64,000 nucleotides of DNA, from the NCBI GenBank assembly GCA_902787575.1, contig CADAGX010000011.1:1-64000 (forward strand). Reading direction: 5' to 3'. Below the pieces are notes generated by a model. It was given only the letters and a program-made list of their open reading frames with translations, ran no database searches and had not been told where the DNA came from. A program made the translations under genes and the position numbers. Each line of letters starts with the position of its first letter. The stretch's first letter is position 1. Source of the DNA: an uncultured Bacteroidales bacterium. GTDB lineage: Bacteria; Bacteroidota; Bacteroidia; Bacteroidales; Bacteroidaceae. This document shows positions 51,924 to 61,032 of this stretch, piece after piece.

Positions 51924-53261
51924 TTAGAACTTATAGTCTACGCCGAGCCCGAAAACATGGTTCGTGCGTGAGTATGTTTCGCTGACGGGAATCGCCATGT
52001 AGGTTGTCTGCCTGTCGTAATCGCTGTAGAGCGAGCAGAAATAGCCGATGTTAAAGCGCAGATGGCTGTTTACATTCACGGCGCCGCCCAGTCCCACCGA
52101 GTAGCTGTCGCAGGCAAACGAGGTGTTGGACTGGAAACGGTCGTTAACACCGTAGTCGGTGCGTTGCGCGCCGCAGCTGACGGTGAACGTTTTGTTGATG
52201 TCCCACTCGAGACCAAGCAGAAACTCCTGTGTGCCGCGTGTCATCTCCTTTTGCCGGTCGCCTGCCATCTTGGCATTCTTGTCGTCGAAGAAGTGGTATT
52301 CGGTGGCGACGCGCAGGTTGGGCAGAATCTCATAGCCGGCAGCCAGCACGAGCAGTGCGGGCAGGTCGTAGCGCGTCTTCACTTTGTCCTGATACGGAGC
52401 CGCCATGCCGCCAACGGTGGCAGCCACGGCGGCGGGCGACACCGACAGCGTATTTGTCTCGTTCGGAATGTTCAGTTTTGTGCGGAACTCGTAGCGGCCA
52501 GTCAGCGTCAGACCTTTATAGCGATAGTTCAGGCTGACGAGTGGGTTCAGTCCGAATCCGCGCTGGTCCACGTCGATTTGCATATTCAGCAGTTCGGGCG
52601 TGGGAGCGCCAAGTGCGGCTTGCACGGCTGGCACCATGTTGGCCACCACGTGGCCGCGGTTGTAGCCGTCGTAGATATTGCCGCGCAGTCCCACGGCAGC
52701 CGACCAATGGTCGGAAATGCGGTATGCAAAGTTCAGTTGCGCCCCGTAAACGAACTGGCGCCCCTTCATCCACGCGTCAAGGTCGTACTGGTTTGCTGCC
52801 AAGCCTCGTGTCGCCATCATGCCGCGCACAGGCACCACGAACATTGGCACGCCCTGATCGTAAGTTACCGTGCCTCCGCTGCCCACGATTCCCAGCATGG
52901 CAGAGAGCGCCCATCGGTTTTGTTTGTAAGCCGCAAAGAGTCCCGGCACAAACGGCGCACTGGCTTTTCCCTTAAACTTGGTGGTCTCCGTCGTGGTGGG
53001 ATTGTAGAAGTTGGGATATGTGGCCTCTACATTTCGCCATTGGTGCGGGTTCTGCCAGTTGAACGACACTTGCCATCCCTCGTGGCCCCACACGGTGCCG
53101 GCAGGATTGCTGTATGTGCCGTCGATTTCGAAGGTGGCTCCGCGCGCCATCATGCGGTCGAAAGCAATGTGGTAGTTGGTGTTTGTCATCAAGCCGCCTG
53201 CGTGCAGTGTTGCGGCCGAGGCCAGACAGAGTGCCATGGCCAGCGAGAAGATTTTTTTCAT
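51924..53261 (-). CDS. OmpP1/FadL/TodX family outer-membrane transporter
   Basis: 445 residues from the ATG at 53,261. Signal peptide, then the FadL-type start GGLMTNTNYHIAFDRMMARGATFEIDGTYSNPAGT (the family SNPA block), a barrel, and a C-terminal strand ending in Phe (GLGVDYKF). Family members pass hydrophobic compounds such as fatty acids. Promoter -7 TAATTTTG at 53,289-53,296 on the minus strand. Confidence 0.88.
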   Translation of the reverse strand: MKKIFSLAMALCLASAATLHAGGLMTNTNYHIAFDRMMARGATFEIDGTYSNPAGTVWGHEGWQVSFNWQNPHQWRNVEATYPNFYNPTTTETTKFKGKASAPFVPGLFAAYKQNRWALSAMLGIVGSGGTVTYDQGVPMFVVPVRGMMATRGLAANQYDLDAWMKGRQFVYGAQLNFAYRISDHWSAAVGLRGNIYDGYNRGHVVANMVPAVQAALGAPTPELLNMQIDVDQRGFGLNPLVSLNYRYKGLTLTGRYEFRTKLNIPNETNTLSVSPAAVAATVGGMAAPYQDKVKTRYDLPALLVLAAGYEILPNLRVATEYHFFDDKNAKMAGDRQKEMTRGTQEFLLGLEWDINKTFTVSCGAQRTDYGVNDRFQSNTSFACDSYSVGLGGAVNVNSHLRFNIGYFCSLYSDYDRQTTYMAIPVSETYSRTNHVFGLGVDYKF

Positions 53262-53288
53262 CCTGAAACTTGTGTTAGAGTTCGCTTG

Positions 53289-53296
53289 CAAAATTA
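53289..53296 (-). promoter_or_regulatory. Promoter -7 element of the OmpP1-like gene
   Basis: TAATTTTG, 28 bases before the ATG at 53,261. Confidence 0.6.
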
Positions 53297-53394
53297 GTCG
53301 TTTTTCGTGCTGTGGGTGTTTTCCGATTGGTCGTTTTGTTTGCCATATTGTAAGATTTTAGCCTTTTCTGCCTTTTCGTGTGGTAAAAACTTCG

Positions 53395-53402
53395 TACCTT
53401 TG
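53395..53402 (+). promoter_or_regulatory. Promoter -7 element of the AraC-like gene
   Basis: TACCTTTG; rules out the longer frame starting at 53,380 and leaves a leader of about 50 bases. Confidence 0.6.
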
Positions 53403-53457
53403 CTTGCGCCAATTGAGGTTGGCTGGCAGAAAACATGTGTTGTCTGTCGGTTATCTC

Positions 53458-54390
53458 ATGTCAGTACTCGTATTGCCTATGCTCATAGACACCATTTCTT
53501 TCGAACTTTTCGGACACACTGCCCACTGGCAGGAGAACGGCGACGTGTTTCTGCACGACGGCTTCTTCATGCTGCGCGATTTTGGCCTTCGCCTGCGCGA
53601 ATTTCTGGTATCGAATCAGCCCTACCTGCTGCGCGAGGGCAGGGTAGTGCTGGTGCGACGTGGCTCGGCACGCTATAGTTTCAATCTTGTGGAGCAGCAT
53701 TTCGTGGCGGGCGACCTGGTGGTATTCTTTGCCGACACGCTCATCGAGAAGCATGGTCACTCGTCGGATTTTACTTTCGATGCGTTCTCCTTCGACACGC
53801 AGGCTTGCAATCTGCCGCAGTTGGCAGCCTCTTTGGGTCGTACGCAACTCTATTCCGACGGACTCGGCTCGCTGGAGGCTACGAGTTTCGTGCGGTTGCA
53901 TACCGAGGGCCGCACGGCGGACGTGGTTTCACAGCATTTTTCGCTGCTGTGGGAACTCGTGCACGGTCAGCCTTTCCCCGAAGAAAACGTGCGATTGCTC
54001 ACACGCTCGTTTCTTCTCTATGTGGCGCAGCAACAGGCCGACGCTCCGGTGGCGCGTGCACTGAGCCGTCAGGACGAGACGCTACGTCGTTTCGTGGCAC
54101 TCGTGAGCCGCCACGCGGCCCGTCAGCGCAACATTCCGTTTTATGCCGACCGACTCTGCCTGGCGCCTCACTATCTGAGTACGCTCATCAAGCAAGTGAG
54201 CGGTCGCACCGTGATGCAGTGGATCAACGAGACGGCCGTAAAGGAAATCAAAGTGTGGCTTGCCTACAGCGACGAGTCGGTGTTGCAAATCTCTGAGCGG
54301 TTGCGCTTTCCATGCCCCTCGTCGCTCACAAAATTCTTTAAGCGCGAGACGGGTATGACGCCTGCCGAGTATCGGTTGGGCGAGCGCTGA
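53458..54390 (+). CDS. AraC-family transcription regulator, soluble
   Basis: 310 residues from the ATG at 53,458. N-terminal part (to about 190) is a beta-rich cupin-like sensor (FLVSNQPYLLREGRVVLVRRGSARYSF). C-terminal about 100 residues are the AraC DNA-binding domain: NIPFYADRLCLAPHYLSTLIKQVSGRTVMQWINE, then VLQISERLRFPCPSSLTKFFKRETGMTPAEYR. Unlike the gene at 7542 it has no membrane segments. Regulon unknown; divergent from the FadL-type gene, whose promoter region it shares. Confidence 0.88.
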   Translation: MSVLVLPMLIDTISFELFGHTAHWQENGDVFLHDGFFMLRDFGLRLREFLVSNQPYLLREGRVVLVRRGSARYSFNLVEQHFVAGDLVVFFADTLIEKHGHSSDFTFDAFSFDTQACNLPQLAASLGRTQLYSDGLGSLEATSFVRLHTEGRTADVVSQHFSLLWELVHGQPFPEENVRLLTRSFLLYVAQQQADAPVARALSRQDETLRRFVALVSRHAARQRNIPFYADRLCLAPHYLSTLIKQVSGRTVMQWINETAVKEIKVWLAYSDESVLQISERLRFPCPSSLTKFFKRETGMTPAEYRLGER

Positions 54391-54411
54391 CTCTCGCTCC
54401 GAAGTGCGTTC

Positions 54412-55614
54412 TCAGGGAATCAGCAGCGAACTGTCTCCGTAGCTCAGGAAACGGAAGTCGTGACTGAGCGCGTAGTCGTAAATCTTGCGCCAGTCGCCAC
54501 GCACAAAAGCGCTGACCAGCAGCAACAGCGTGCTCTGCGGCTGGTGGAAGTTGGTCACCATCATGCAAACGATGCGATACGTGTAGCCCGGCGCGATGAT
54601 AATCTGCGTACTCGAGTGCAGCACGTCGATTTCGTGACGTTCGAGGTAAGCCAGCAACGCCGACAGCGCCTCGCGCACGCTCAGTTTGTTTGCGCCCTCG
54701 TCGTATGGCATCCATTGCGGCACATGCAGCTCGTCTGCTCCCTGTGCCGCCAGCACGCCCATGTAATAGAGACTCTCCAGCGTGCGCACCGACGTAGTTC
54801 CGACAGCCACCGCGCGGCAGTCGTGGGCCAGCAGTTGCTCAATGATGCGTCGATGCACGGCAATGTGTTCGGTGTGCATGTCGTGGCCGCCTATGGTTTC
54901 GCTTTTCACGGGCTTGAAAGTGCCGGCGCCTACGTGCAGCGTCACCTCCTCGCGCTCCACTCCTCGGCTGTCCAGCTCTGCCAGCACGCGTTCCGTGAAG
55001 TGTAGTCCGGCTGTCGGAGCCGCCACGCTGCCTTCCACCTTCGAATAGACGGTCTGGTACGTCCGTTTGTCGCTTTCCTCCGTCTTGCGGTTCAGATACG
55101 GCGGGATGGGCAGTTCGCCCATCGCATCCAGCACTTCGGCAAACGAGACGGGCGCATCCCATTCGAAGGTGATGACGTGGCTCGTGCCGTGTGCCTCGCC
55201 TCGTGTGGCACGCAGTTCCACGGTGCTGCCGCCACAGACGAAGGTTCGCCGCAGCGTACCCTCCTTCCACTTCTTCAGGTTTCCCACTAGACAGTACCAC
55301 GCACAGCGGCCGCGACTGGCAAAATTCTCTTGGTATTCGGCCGGCGAGGCTGGTTCGAGGACAAAAATCTCGATGGCCGCTCCCGTCTCTTTGTGGAAGT
55401 GGAGGCGGGCCTGTATGACGCGCGTGTTGTTGAATACCATCAGCGCTCCGCGCGGAATAAAGTTCGGCAACTGGCGAAACTGGCTCTCGCTGACTTCGCC
55501 GTGGTTATAAATCAGCAGTTTACTGGCATCTCGCTCAGCCAGCGGATAGCGTGCAATGCGCTCGTCGGGCAGCGGATAGTTGAAGTCGCTGATGCGTATT
55601 TCCTGTGTTTGCAT
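54412..55614 (-). CDS. queA: QueA-like S-adenosylmethionine:tRNA ribosyltransferase-isomerase
   Basis: 400 residues, longer than the usual 340-360. Core motifs: FNYPLPDERIARYPLAERDASKLL, VFNNTRVIQARL, GSVAAPTAGLHFTERVL, HVGAGTFKPVKSE, and C-terminal TNFHQPQSTLLLLVSAF. The enzyme attaches and rearranges the ribose of SAM onto 7-deazaguanine in tRNA on the way to queuosine. Bacteroidetes often carry this longer form besides a normal QueA, so it may be a second copy with a different role. Divergent from the DUF2027-Smr gene. Confidence 0.88.
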   Translation of the reverse strand: MQTQEIRISDFNYPLPDERIARYPLAERDASKLLIYNHGEVSESQFRQLPNFIPRGALMVFNNTRVIQARLHFHKETGAAIEIFVLEPASPAEYQENFASRGRCAWYCLVGNLKKWKEGTLRRTFVCGGSTVELRATRGEAHGTSHVITFEWDAPVSFAEVLDAMGELPIPPYLNRKTEESDKRTYQTVYSKVEGSVAAPTAGLHFTERVLAELDSRGVEREEVTLHVGAGTFKPVKSETIGGHDMHTEHIAVHRRIIEQLLAHDCRAVAVGTTSVRTLESLYYMGVLAAQGADELHVPQWMPYDEGANKLSVREALSALLAYLERHEIDVLHSSTQIIIAPGYTYRIVCMMVTNFHQPQSTLLLLVSAFVRGDWRKIYDYALSHDFRFLSYGDSSLLIP

Positions 55615-55627
55615 AGTCTGTTTTGTG

Positions 55628-55687
55628 CAAAGGTACGCATTATTTTCGAGTTTTCAGATTCCGTTTTTCATTTTCTTAGTATCTTTG
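55628..55687. promoter_or_regulatory. Divergent promoters of queA-like and DUF2027-Smr genes
   Basis: Minus-strand TACCTTTG (55,628-55,635) faces left 14 bases before the queA-like ATG; plus-strand TATCTTTG (55,680-55,687) faces right 23 bases before the ATG at 55,711. Confidence 0.7.
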
Positions 55688-55710
55688 CAGGCAATTTTAA
55701 ACGGCAGAAG

Positions 55711-56826
55711 ATGAAAATAGGCGATACGGTGCGCTTCCTCTCCGAGGTGGGAGGCGGCGTTGTGAAGGGTTTCCAAGGCAAAGATATAGTGCTGGTGGAG
55801 GACGAGGACGGCTTCGACATTCCGATGCTGAAGTCGCAGGTGGTGGTTATCGACCGCGAGAAAGAAAATATGGCAGGTGGCAACGTCGAAAACGACGTGT
55901 CGCAAGAGAAAAACGTCGTGCCGGCACCTGCAAAACCACAGGCGCGGGGCAATCTCATAGACGCCGAGCAGTTTCAGCCCAAGCCCTTCGCTGCCACTAC
56001 GCGGCGAACCGCTCCGGCCGGGAAAGCCGAGGCACTGAACGTCTATCTCTCCTTTGTACCCAACGACGTGAAGGCTGTCTCGCAGACCACCTTCGAATGT
56101 TATCTGGTGAACGACAGCCCCTACTTCCTGCAGGTGCTCTATCTCAATGCCGAGGGTGCCAGCTGGCGCGCCCGCTTCTGTGCCACGGTGGAGCCCGACA
56201 CAAAACTTTTCGTCGAAGAGTTCGACCGCACTGTACTGAACGACCTGGAGCGGCTTTGTGTGCAGGTTATTGCGTGGATGCCCGACCGCCCGTTCTCTCT
56301 CAAGCCCGCTTTGGCTACAGAGATACGTCTCGACTGCACAAAGTTCTACAAGCTGCACACTTTCCAGCCCAACGAATTTTTCCGCGACCCCAACTTGACC
56401 GTGCCCGTCATTCGCGACGACCGCCCCGTGCGCAGTGCTTTCCCCGACGCCGAGAAGATGCAGGAAGCGCTGCTCGGCAAGAAAAAAGCAGACGAGGCGC
56501 CGCAGAAGCCCGCTGTGCCCGCGTCTAAGCCAAAACCGAAGCCCGAAATCATAGAAGTGGACCTGCACATCGACGAACTGCTCGACACTACGGCCGGACT
56601 CTCGTCGGGCGACATGCTGATGGCGCAGATGAACGAATTTCGCCGTGTCATGGACCAGAACGCCGGCCGCAAGGGCTGCCGCATCGTCTTCATCCACGGC
56701 AAGGGCGAAGGCGTGCTCCGCAAGAACATCCTGCAGGAACTCAAGCACCGCTACAAGAACTGCACGGCGCAGGACGCCTCGTTCCGCGAATACGGCTTCG
56801 GCGCCACGTTGGTGAAGGTAGGATAG
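55711..56826 (+). CDS. DUF2027 protein with C-terminal Smr domain
   Basis: 371 residues from the ATG at 55,711. N-terminal part (MKIGDTVRFLSEVGGGVVKGF) is a small beta barrel like the N-terminus of DUF2027 proteins; a central domain (about 105-240) follows. A Lys/Pro linker (PAVPASKPKPKPEI) leads to the Smr domain (VDLHIDELLD...RIVFIHGKGEGVLRKNILQELKHRY), which in MutS2 is a nuclease domain; here it stands on a different frame, so nucleic-acid cleavage is likely but the target is unknown. Confidence 0.88.
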   Translation: MKIGDTVRFLSEVGGGVVKGFQGKDIVLVEDEDGFDIPMLKSQVVVIDREKENMAGGNVENDVSQEKNVVPAPAKPQARGNLIDAEQFQPKPFAATTRRTAPAGKAEALNVYLSFVPNDVKAVSQTTFECYLVNDSPYFLQVLYLNAEGASWRARFCATVEPDTKLFVEEFDRTVLNDLERLCVQVIAWMPDRPFSLKPALATEIRLDCTKFYKLHTFQPNEFFRDPNLTVPVIRDDRPVRSAFPDAEKMQEALLGKKKADEAPQKPAVPASKPKPKPEIIEVDLHIDELLDTTAGLSSGDMLMAQMNEFRRVMDQNAGRKGCRIVFIHGKGEGVLRKNILQELKHRYKNCTAQDASFREYGFGATLVKVG

Positions 56827-56838
56827 CACGAAACGTCA

Positions 56839-56869
56839 GTTCATAGTTCATAATTCATAGTTCATAGTT
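56839..56869. repeat. Short simple repeat (TTCATAGTTCATAA-type)
   Basis: GTTCATAGTTCATAATTCATAG-type units repeat; an inverse version (ACTATGCACTATGAACTATGCAC) lies at about 1,137-1,166 before the first minus-strand gene. Both sit at 3' ends of genes. Confidence 0.6.
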
Positions 56870-56924
56870 ATGACTACTGACGTATGCTTCGTTCTTTAAT
56901 GAACTTAGAATAATAATAAAATTA

Positions 56925-56972
56925 AGTGCCGCCCCAAGAACTGAATGGTTCCTTGGGCGGCACTGCATTTGA
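56925..56972. terminator. Bidirectional terminator
   Basis: AGTGCCGCCC (56,925-56,934) pairs with GGGCGGCACT, with extra pairing inward (one bulge). A T-run follows on the minus strand (TTAATTTTATT) for the PorT-like gene. Confidence 0.8.
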
Positions 56973-56982
56973 CAACCTTATT

Positions 56983-57582
56983 TCAGAGCTTGAATTTATA
57001 ACCCAACGTGAGTTGGAAGACACGATTATTAAAGTCGGTGTCATCGAATGCTTCTGTAAATCCAAAATTGTAGCGGGCATCAATAACGACGTTGCTGTGC
57101 TCGTACGAAATACCTATAGGTATGGAAAAATCAAATCTCTTTATATCTAAAATATCTGACATGTTGCCAGTGACTGAAGCACCTCCACCTGAAATTTTAT
57201 ATTTGTCTATAACATTAAACCCAGGCTGTATACCAGCTTTTAAAGCCAGCCCTTTATAGAGGTAAACATTGGCCAAAATAGGAATATTGATGTAGTCCAT
57301 CTTGTCTACCTCTGTTGCTTTTACATAACTTATATATCCATCTGTCTTGCATCCTTGCATCGAATAGAGCAAGTCGAAAGATATTCCGAAGCGGTCTGAC
57401 ACTTGATATTGTAAGCCAACGCCTGCTGCCATTCCGATTCTTGGGTCAGCATCATCCACTTCTGTCATTGTGGCTACGTTCATTCCAAGTTTGGGCTGAA
57501 TGGTCCATGTGCCTTTTTCCTGTTGTGCGAAACTTAACGTAGCAAAAAGTGATACTACGCTCAAAATTAAAATTCTTTTCAT
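56983..57582 (-). CDS. PorT-like outer-membrane beta-barrel protein, AT-richer than neighbours
   Basis: 199 residues with a signal peptide (cleavage after SFA). Eight-strand-like barrel: IQPKLGMNVATMTEVDD, VGLQYQVSDRFGISFDLLYSMQG, IPILANVYLYKGLALKAGIQPG, ending LTLGYKFKL. Function unknown. Third codon positions carry many more A/T bases than in surrounding genes, which hints at later acquisition or a different expression level. Promoter -7 TAACTTTG at 57,658-57,665 (minus). Confidence 0.78.
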   Translation of the reverse strand: MKRILILSVVSLFATLSFAQQEKGTWTIQPKLGMNVATMTEVDDADPRIGMAAGVGLQYQVSDRFGISFDLLYSMQGCKTDGYISYVKATEVDKMDYINIPILANVYLYKGLALKAGIQPGFNVIDKYKISGGGASVTGNMSDILDIKRFDFSIPIGISYEHSNVVIDARYNFGFTEAFDDTDFNNRVFQLTLGYKFKL

Positions 57583-57657
57583 AATTATATTTTTAGGTTA
57601 GTAAATTCGGCAGAGAAATGAGCATTTATGGTTTGCGACGTTTTGCACATCGCGTTG

Positions 57658-57665
57658 CAAAGTTA
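57658..57665 (-). promoter_or_regulatory. Promoter -7 element of the PorT-like gene
   Basis: TAACTTTG on the minus strand, about 70 bases before the ATG at 57,582. Confidence 0.55.
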
Positions 57666-57734
57666 CGAATTATTTTCATTTCGACTTGTTTTAAGGCGAA
57701 AAAAAAGTGATGTCCGAATGTTTGGCGTGTTTTC

Positions 57735-57765
57735 TTGTTAGTGCAAAAATAAGTTTGTACATTTG
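57735..57765 (+). promoter_or_regulatory. Promoter of the GH106 gene
   Basis: TTG (57,735-57,737), 20 bases, TACATTTG (57,758-57,765), 46 bases before the ATG. Confidence 0.65.
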
Positions 57766-57810
57766 TCACGTTTTAAACGTTAAATGTAACACCAACTATT
57801 TCATACGACA

Positions 57811-60800
57811 ATGAGAAGAAACATTATTCTGGCGCTGGCCGCCGTGGCAGTGGCGCTTGCCTCGTGCGGTTCCGCATTTCGTTCCGGCGGCGACCGGCTG
57901 CAGCAGAGTTTCCAGCAGCTGCCAGACAGCCAGCGTGTGGCGGTCTATTGGTACTGGATGAACGACAATATCTCGGTGACGGGCGTGGAGCACGACCTCG
58001 AGGCCATGAAACAGGCGGGCATCACGCGTGCTTTCATTGGCAACATCTGGCAGGACGGCGAGCCCGTAGGCCCGAATCAGGTGCTGAGCGACGGGTGGTG
58101 GGAAGTTTTGCACGCCGCCCTGAAGAAAGCCACCGAGCTGGACATAGAAATAGGCATCTTCAATTGTCCCGGCTGGAGTCAAAGTGGCGGACCGTGGGTG
58201 CAGCCACAGCAGGCCATGCGCTATCTGGCTGCAGCTACTGCGTGTGCCGAGGGCAACGGTCAGGTGCAGCATCTGGTGCTCCCGCCCCTGCCAAAAGACG
58301 GGCGGACCGAGTGCGTGCTGGCGGTGCCCGACATGTCGGACTCGTACGAGACCGAAATCATCGATGCTCACAAGCTGGCGAGTGCCGACTTCGTGCAGGA
58401 GCTGCATTTCGCCGAGCCGATGACGTTGCGCAGCATTACGTTTGAGTCGCAGGCATACTTGCTGGTGGATGCCGTGACAGAAGTCATGGTGGACGGCGAG
58501 TGGAAGGCTCTGAACGTGACGCATCTCGACCGCACGAACGGCAGTCTGAATGTAGGCTTCCAGCCCATGGCGCCCATCATCGTCAGCGTGCCCGATACGC
58601 CGACGCGCGACGTGCGTGTTCGACTGACAGGCGGCCCACGCGACTGCAACGTGCGCATATGCCTGAGCAGCGAGCCGCGCATGGAGCGTTTTGCCGAGAA
58701 GTCGCTGGCCAAGATGTTCCAGTCGCCACTGCCCATGTGGGGCGAGTATATGTGGCCGACTGCGCAGGAGCCCGATGGCGTGCAACTCGTGCAGCCGCAG
58801 CAGGTGGTGGACCTGACGGAGCAGGTGAACGACAGCGTGCTGGAGTGGCAGCTCCCCGACGGCAAGTGGACCATCCTGCACACCGGACTCGTGCCGACGG
58901 GTGTGACGAATGCCCCGGCCGCTCCCTACGTCACCGGACTGGAGGTGGATAAGATGAGCCGCGAGCACGTGGCCGCACACTTCGATGCTTTCCTCGGCGA
59001 GATTCTGCGCCGCATCCCGGCCGGCGACCGGAAAACATTCCGCATCGTGGTGGAAGACAGCTATGAGACGGGCGGACAGAACTGGACGGACGACATGCTG
59101 CCAGCCTTCGAAAAACGCTACGGCTACAGTCCCGTGCCTTTCATTCCCGTGCTCTACGGACAAGTCATCGGCTCGCAGCAACAGTCGGAGCGCTTCCTTT
59201 GGGACCTGCGCCGTCTGGTGGCCGACCGCGTGGCCTACGATTATGTGGGCGGCCTGCGCGACGTGAGTCATCGTCATGGTCTCCGCACGTGGCTCGAGTG
59301 TTACGGACATTGGGGCTTCCCGTCGGAATTCCTGATGTACGGCGGACAGAGCGACGAGGTGGCCGGCGAATTCTGGAGCGAAGGCTCGCTGGGCGACATA
59401 GAGAACCGTGCAGCCAGCAGCTGTGCGCACATTTACGGAAAGCAGAAGGTGTGGGCCGAGTCGTGCACAGCTGGCGGGCCGGCTTTCACGCGCTATCCAG
59501 CTGTGATGAAGCAGCGCACCGACCGTTTCTTCTGCGAGGGTATCAACGCCACGCTGTTGCATCTCTTCATCCAGCAGCCCGACGACGAGACGCTGCCGGG
59601 CATCAGCGCATGGTTTGGCAACGAGTTTAACCGCAAGAACACGTGGTTCCGCCAGATGGACCTCTTCACCGACTACCTGCGGCGCTGCAACCTGATGCTG
59701 CAGCAGGGCCGTTATGTGGCCGACGTGGCTTATTTCATCGGCGAGGACGCACCGAAGATGACGGGCGAATGCACACCGCCGCTGCCGCGTGGCTACAGTT
59801 TCGACTATGTGAACGCCGAGGTGCTGCAGACGGCACGTGTGCGCAACGGGTTGTTGCAGCTGAAGGGCGGCATGACGTACCGCGTACTGGTGCTGCCAAA
59901 CCAGAAAACCATGCGGCCCGAGGTGCTGCGCCAGATATCGCGCCTCGTGGAAGCCGGACTCACCGTGGTGGGCCCGAAACCAGAGGCTTCGCCCAGCATG
60001 GAGAACTATCCTGCGTGCGACGAGGCCGTGCGCTCGCTTGCCGACCAGATGTGGGCCACCGGACAATGGGGCGACGGACGCGTCTATCCCGAGGGCACAG
60101 ACTTGCAGGCCGTGCTCGACGACCTTGGCTTGCTGCCCGACTGCGTATTCTCCGTTGCTGGGGAGCAGGACGGCAAGACGCCCGACATCTTGTTTATACA
60201 CCGCACGCTGCGCGACCGTGACGTTTACTTTGTGAGTAACCAAAGCCGCCAGACGACCGACGTCTTGGCACGCTTCCGCCTGACGGGTATGGAACCCGAG
60301 TTGTGGGACCCCGTCACCGGCGAGGTGCGCTCGCTGCCGCAGTACACCGACAACGGCTCCAGCATGTCGCTGCCGTTGCGCCTCTACGCTCACCAGAGCC
60401 AGCTGCTTGTCTTCCGCAAGGCCGGTAAAACCGCGGCTGACAAATCTGTGGCCGAGGCCGACACGCTCAACTTCCCAGAGCCGGAGACGCTCGTCACCCT
60501 CGCCGCACCTTGGACACTGCGCTTCGAAGAGGGAATGCGTGGCCCGACGGAGCCGCTACAGCTGGACACGCTGAGCTGGCTCAATGAGAGCGAGGACGAT
60601 GCCGTACGCTATTTCTCTGGGCAGGTGGATTACACCACTACGCTCACCCTCGACGCCATACCCGCCGGCCGTCTCTATCTCGACCTTGGCCGTGTGATGG
60701 TGATGGCTCGCGTCTATGTGAACGACCACGCAGCCGGTGGCGTGTGGACAGCGCCCTGGCGTGTGAATGTCTCGGGCCTCCTTGTGCCTGGCGAGAATCG

Positions 60801-60963
60801 TATCCGCATCGAAGTGGTGAACAACTGGCAAAACCGCATGGTGGGCGACCTGCGCCTGCCCGAGGACGAGCGCCGTACGTGGGCCTCGGTCAATCCCTTC
60901 CGTGCCGAAAGCGGGCTGCAGAAGAGTGGTCTGCGCGGTCCGGTGCGACTGGTGCGCGAGTGA
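57811..60963 (+). CDS. GH106-type alpha-L-rhamnosidase lipoprotein
   Basis: 1050 residues. Lipobox LASC, so surface or periplasmic anchored. GH106 layout: VAVYWYWMNDNISVTGVEHDLEAMKQAGITRAFIG, IGIFNCPGWSQSGGPWVQPQQAM, FRIVVEDSYETGGQNWTDDMLPAF, RTWLECYGHWGFPSEFL, and a C-terminal galactose-binding-like sandwich (GRLYLDLGRVMVMARVYVNDHAAGGVWTAPWRVNVS). Removes L-rhamnose from pectic or flavonoid glycans. Acidic residues in the barrel (VVEDSYETG, GEFWSEGS) fit a calcium-dependent inverting enzyme. Stands alone with its own promoter and a terminator. Confidence 0.88.
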   Translation: MRRNIILALAAVAVALASCGSAFRSGGDRLQQSFQQLPDSQRVAVYWYWMNDNISVTGVEHDLEAMKQAGITRAFIGNIWQDGEPVGPNQVLSDGWWEVLHAALKKATELDIEIGIFNCPGWSQSGGPWVQPQQAMRYLAAATACAEGNGQVQHLVLPPLPKDGRTECVLAVPDMSDSYETEIIDAHKLASADFVQELHFAEPMTLRSITFESQAYLLVDAVTEVMVDGEWKALNVTHLDRTNGSLNVGFQPMAPIIVSVPDTPTRDVRVRLTGGPRDCNVRICLSSEPRMERFAEKSLAKMFQSPLPMWGEYMWPTAQEPDGVQLVQPQQVVDLTEQVNDSVLEWQLPDGKWTILHTGLVPTGVTNAPAAPYVTGLEVDKMSREHVAAHFDAFLGEILRRIPAGDRKTFRIVVEDSYETGGQNWTDDMLPAFEKRYGYSPVPFIPVLYGQVIGSQQQSERFLWDLRRLVADRVAYDYVGGLRDVSHRHGLRTWLECYGHWGFPSEFLMYGGQSDEVAGEFWSEGSLGDIENRAASSCAHIYGKQKVWAESCTAGGPAFTRYPAVMKQRTDRFFCEGINATLLHLFIQQPDDETLPGISAWFGNEFNRKNTWFRQMDLFTDYLRRCNLMLQQGRYVADVAYFIGEDAPKMTGECTPPLPRGYSFDYVNAEVLQTARVRNGLLQLKGGMTYRVLVLPNQKTMRPEVLRQISRLVEAGLTVVGPKPEASPSMENYPACDEAVRSLADQMWATGQWGDGRVYPEGTDLQAVLDDLGLLPDCVFSVAGEQDGKTPDILFIHRTLRDRDVYFVSNQSRQTTDVLARFRLTGMEPELWDPVTGEVRSLPQYTDNGSSMSLPLRLYAHQSQLLVFRKAGKTAADKSVAEADTLNFPEPETLVTLAAPWTLRFEEGMRGPTEPLQLDTLSWLNESEDDAVRYFSGQVDYTTTLTLDAIPAGRLYLDLGRVMVMARVYVNDHAAGGVWTAPWRVNVSGLLVPGENRIRIEVVNNWQNRMVGDLRLPEDERRTWASVNPFRAESGLQKSGLRGPVRLVRE

Positions 60964-60980
60964 CTGCCGTGTAGAAATGC

Positions 60981-61017
60981 AGAGAGCCCGCAGTTTCACT
61001 GAAACTGCGGGCTCTCT
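60981..61017. terminator. Bidirectional terminator between the GH106 and xth genes
   Basis: A 17-bp perfect stem, AGAGAGCCCGCAGTTTC against GAAACTGCGGGCTCTCT, with a 3-nt loop; few T follow. Confidence 0.7.
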
Positions 61018-61032
61018 TGTCTCTGCGACACG

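Noticed and set aside
57796-60393. 865-codon open frame on the minus strand opposite the GH106 gene
   Set aside because: Antisense of a GC-rich gene whose third positions are mostly G/C, which removes stops from the opposite frame. The product is His/Arg/Ala-rich with no domain; the plus-strand gene has clear family motifs.
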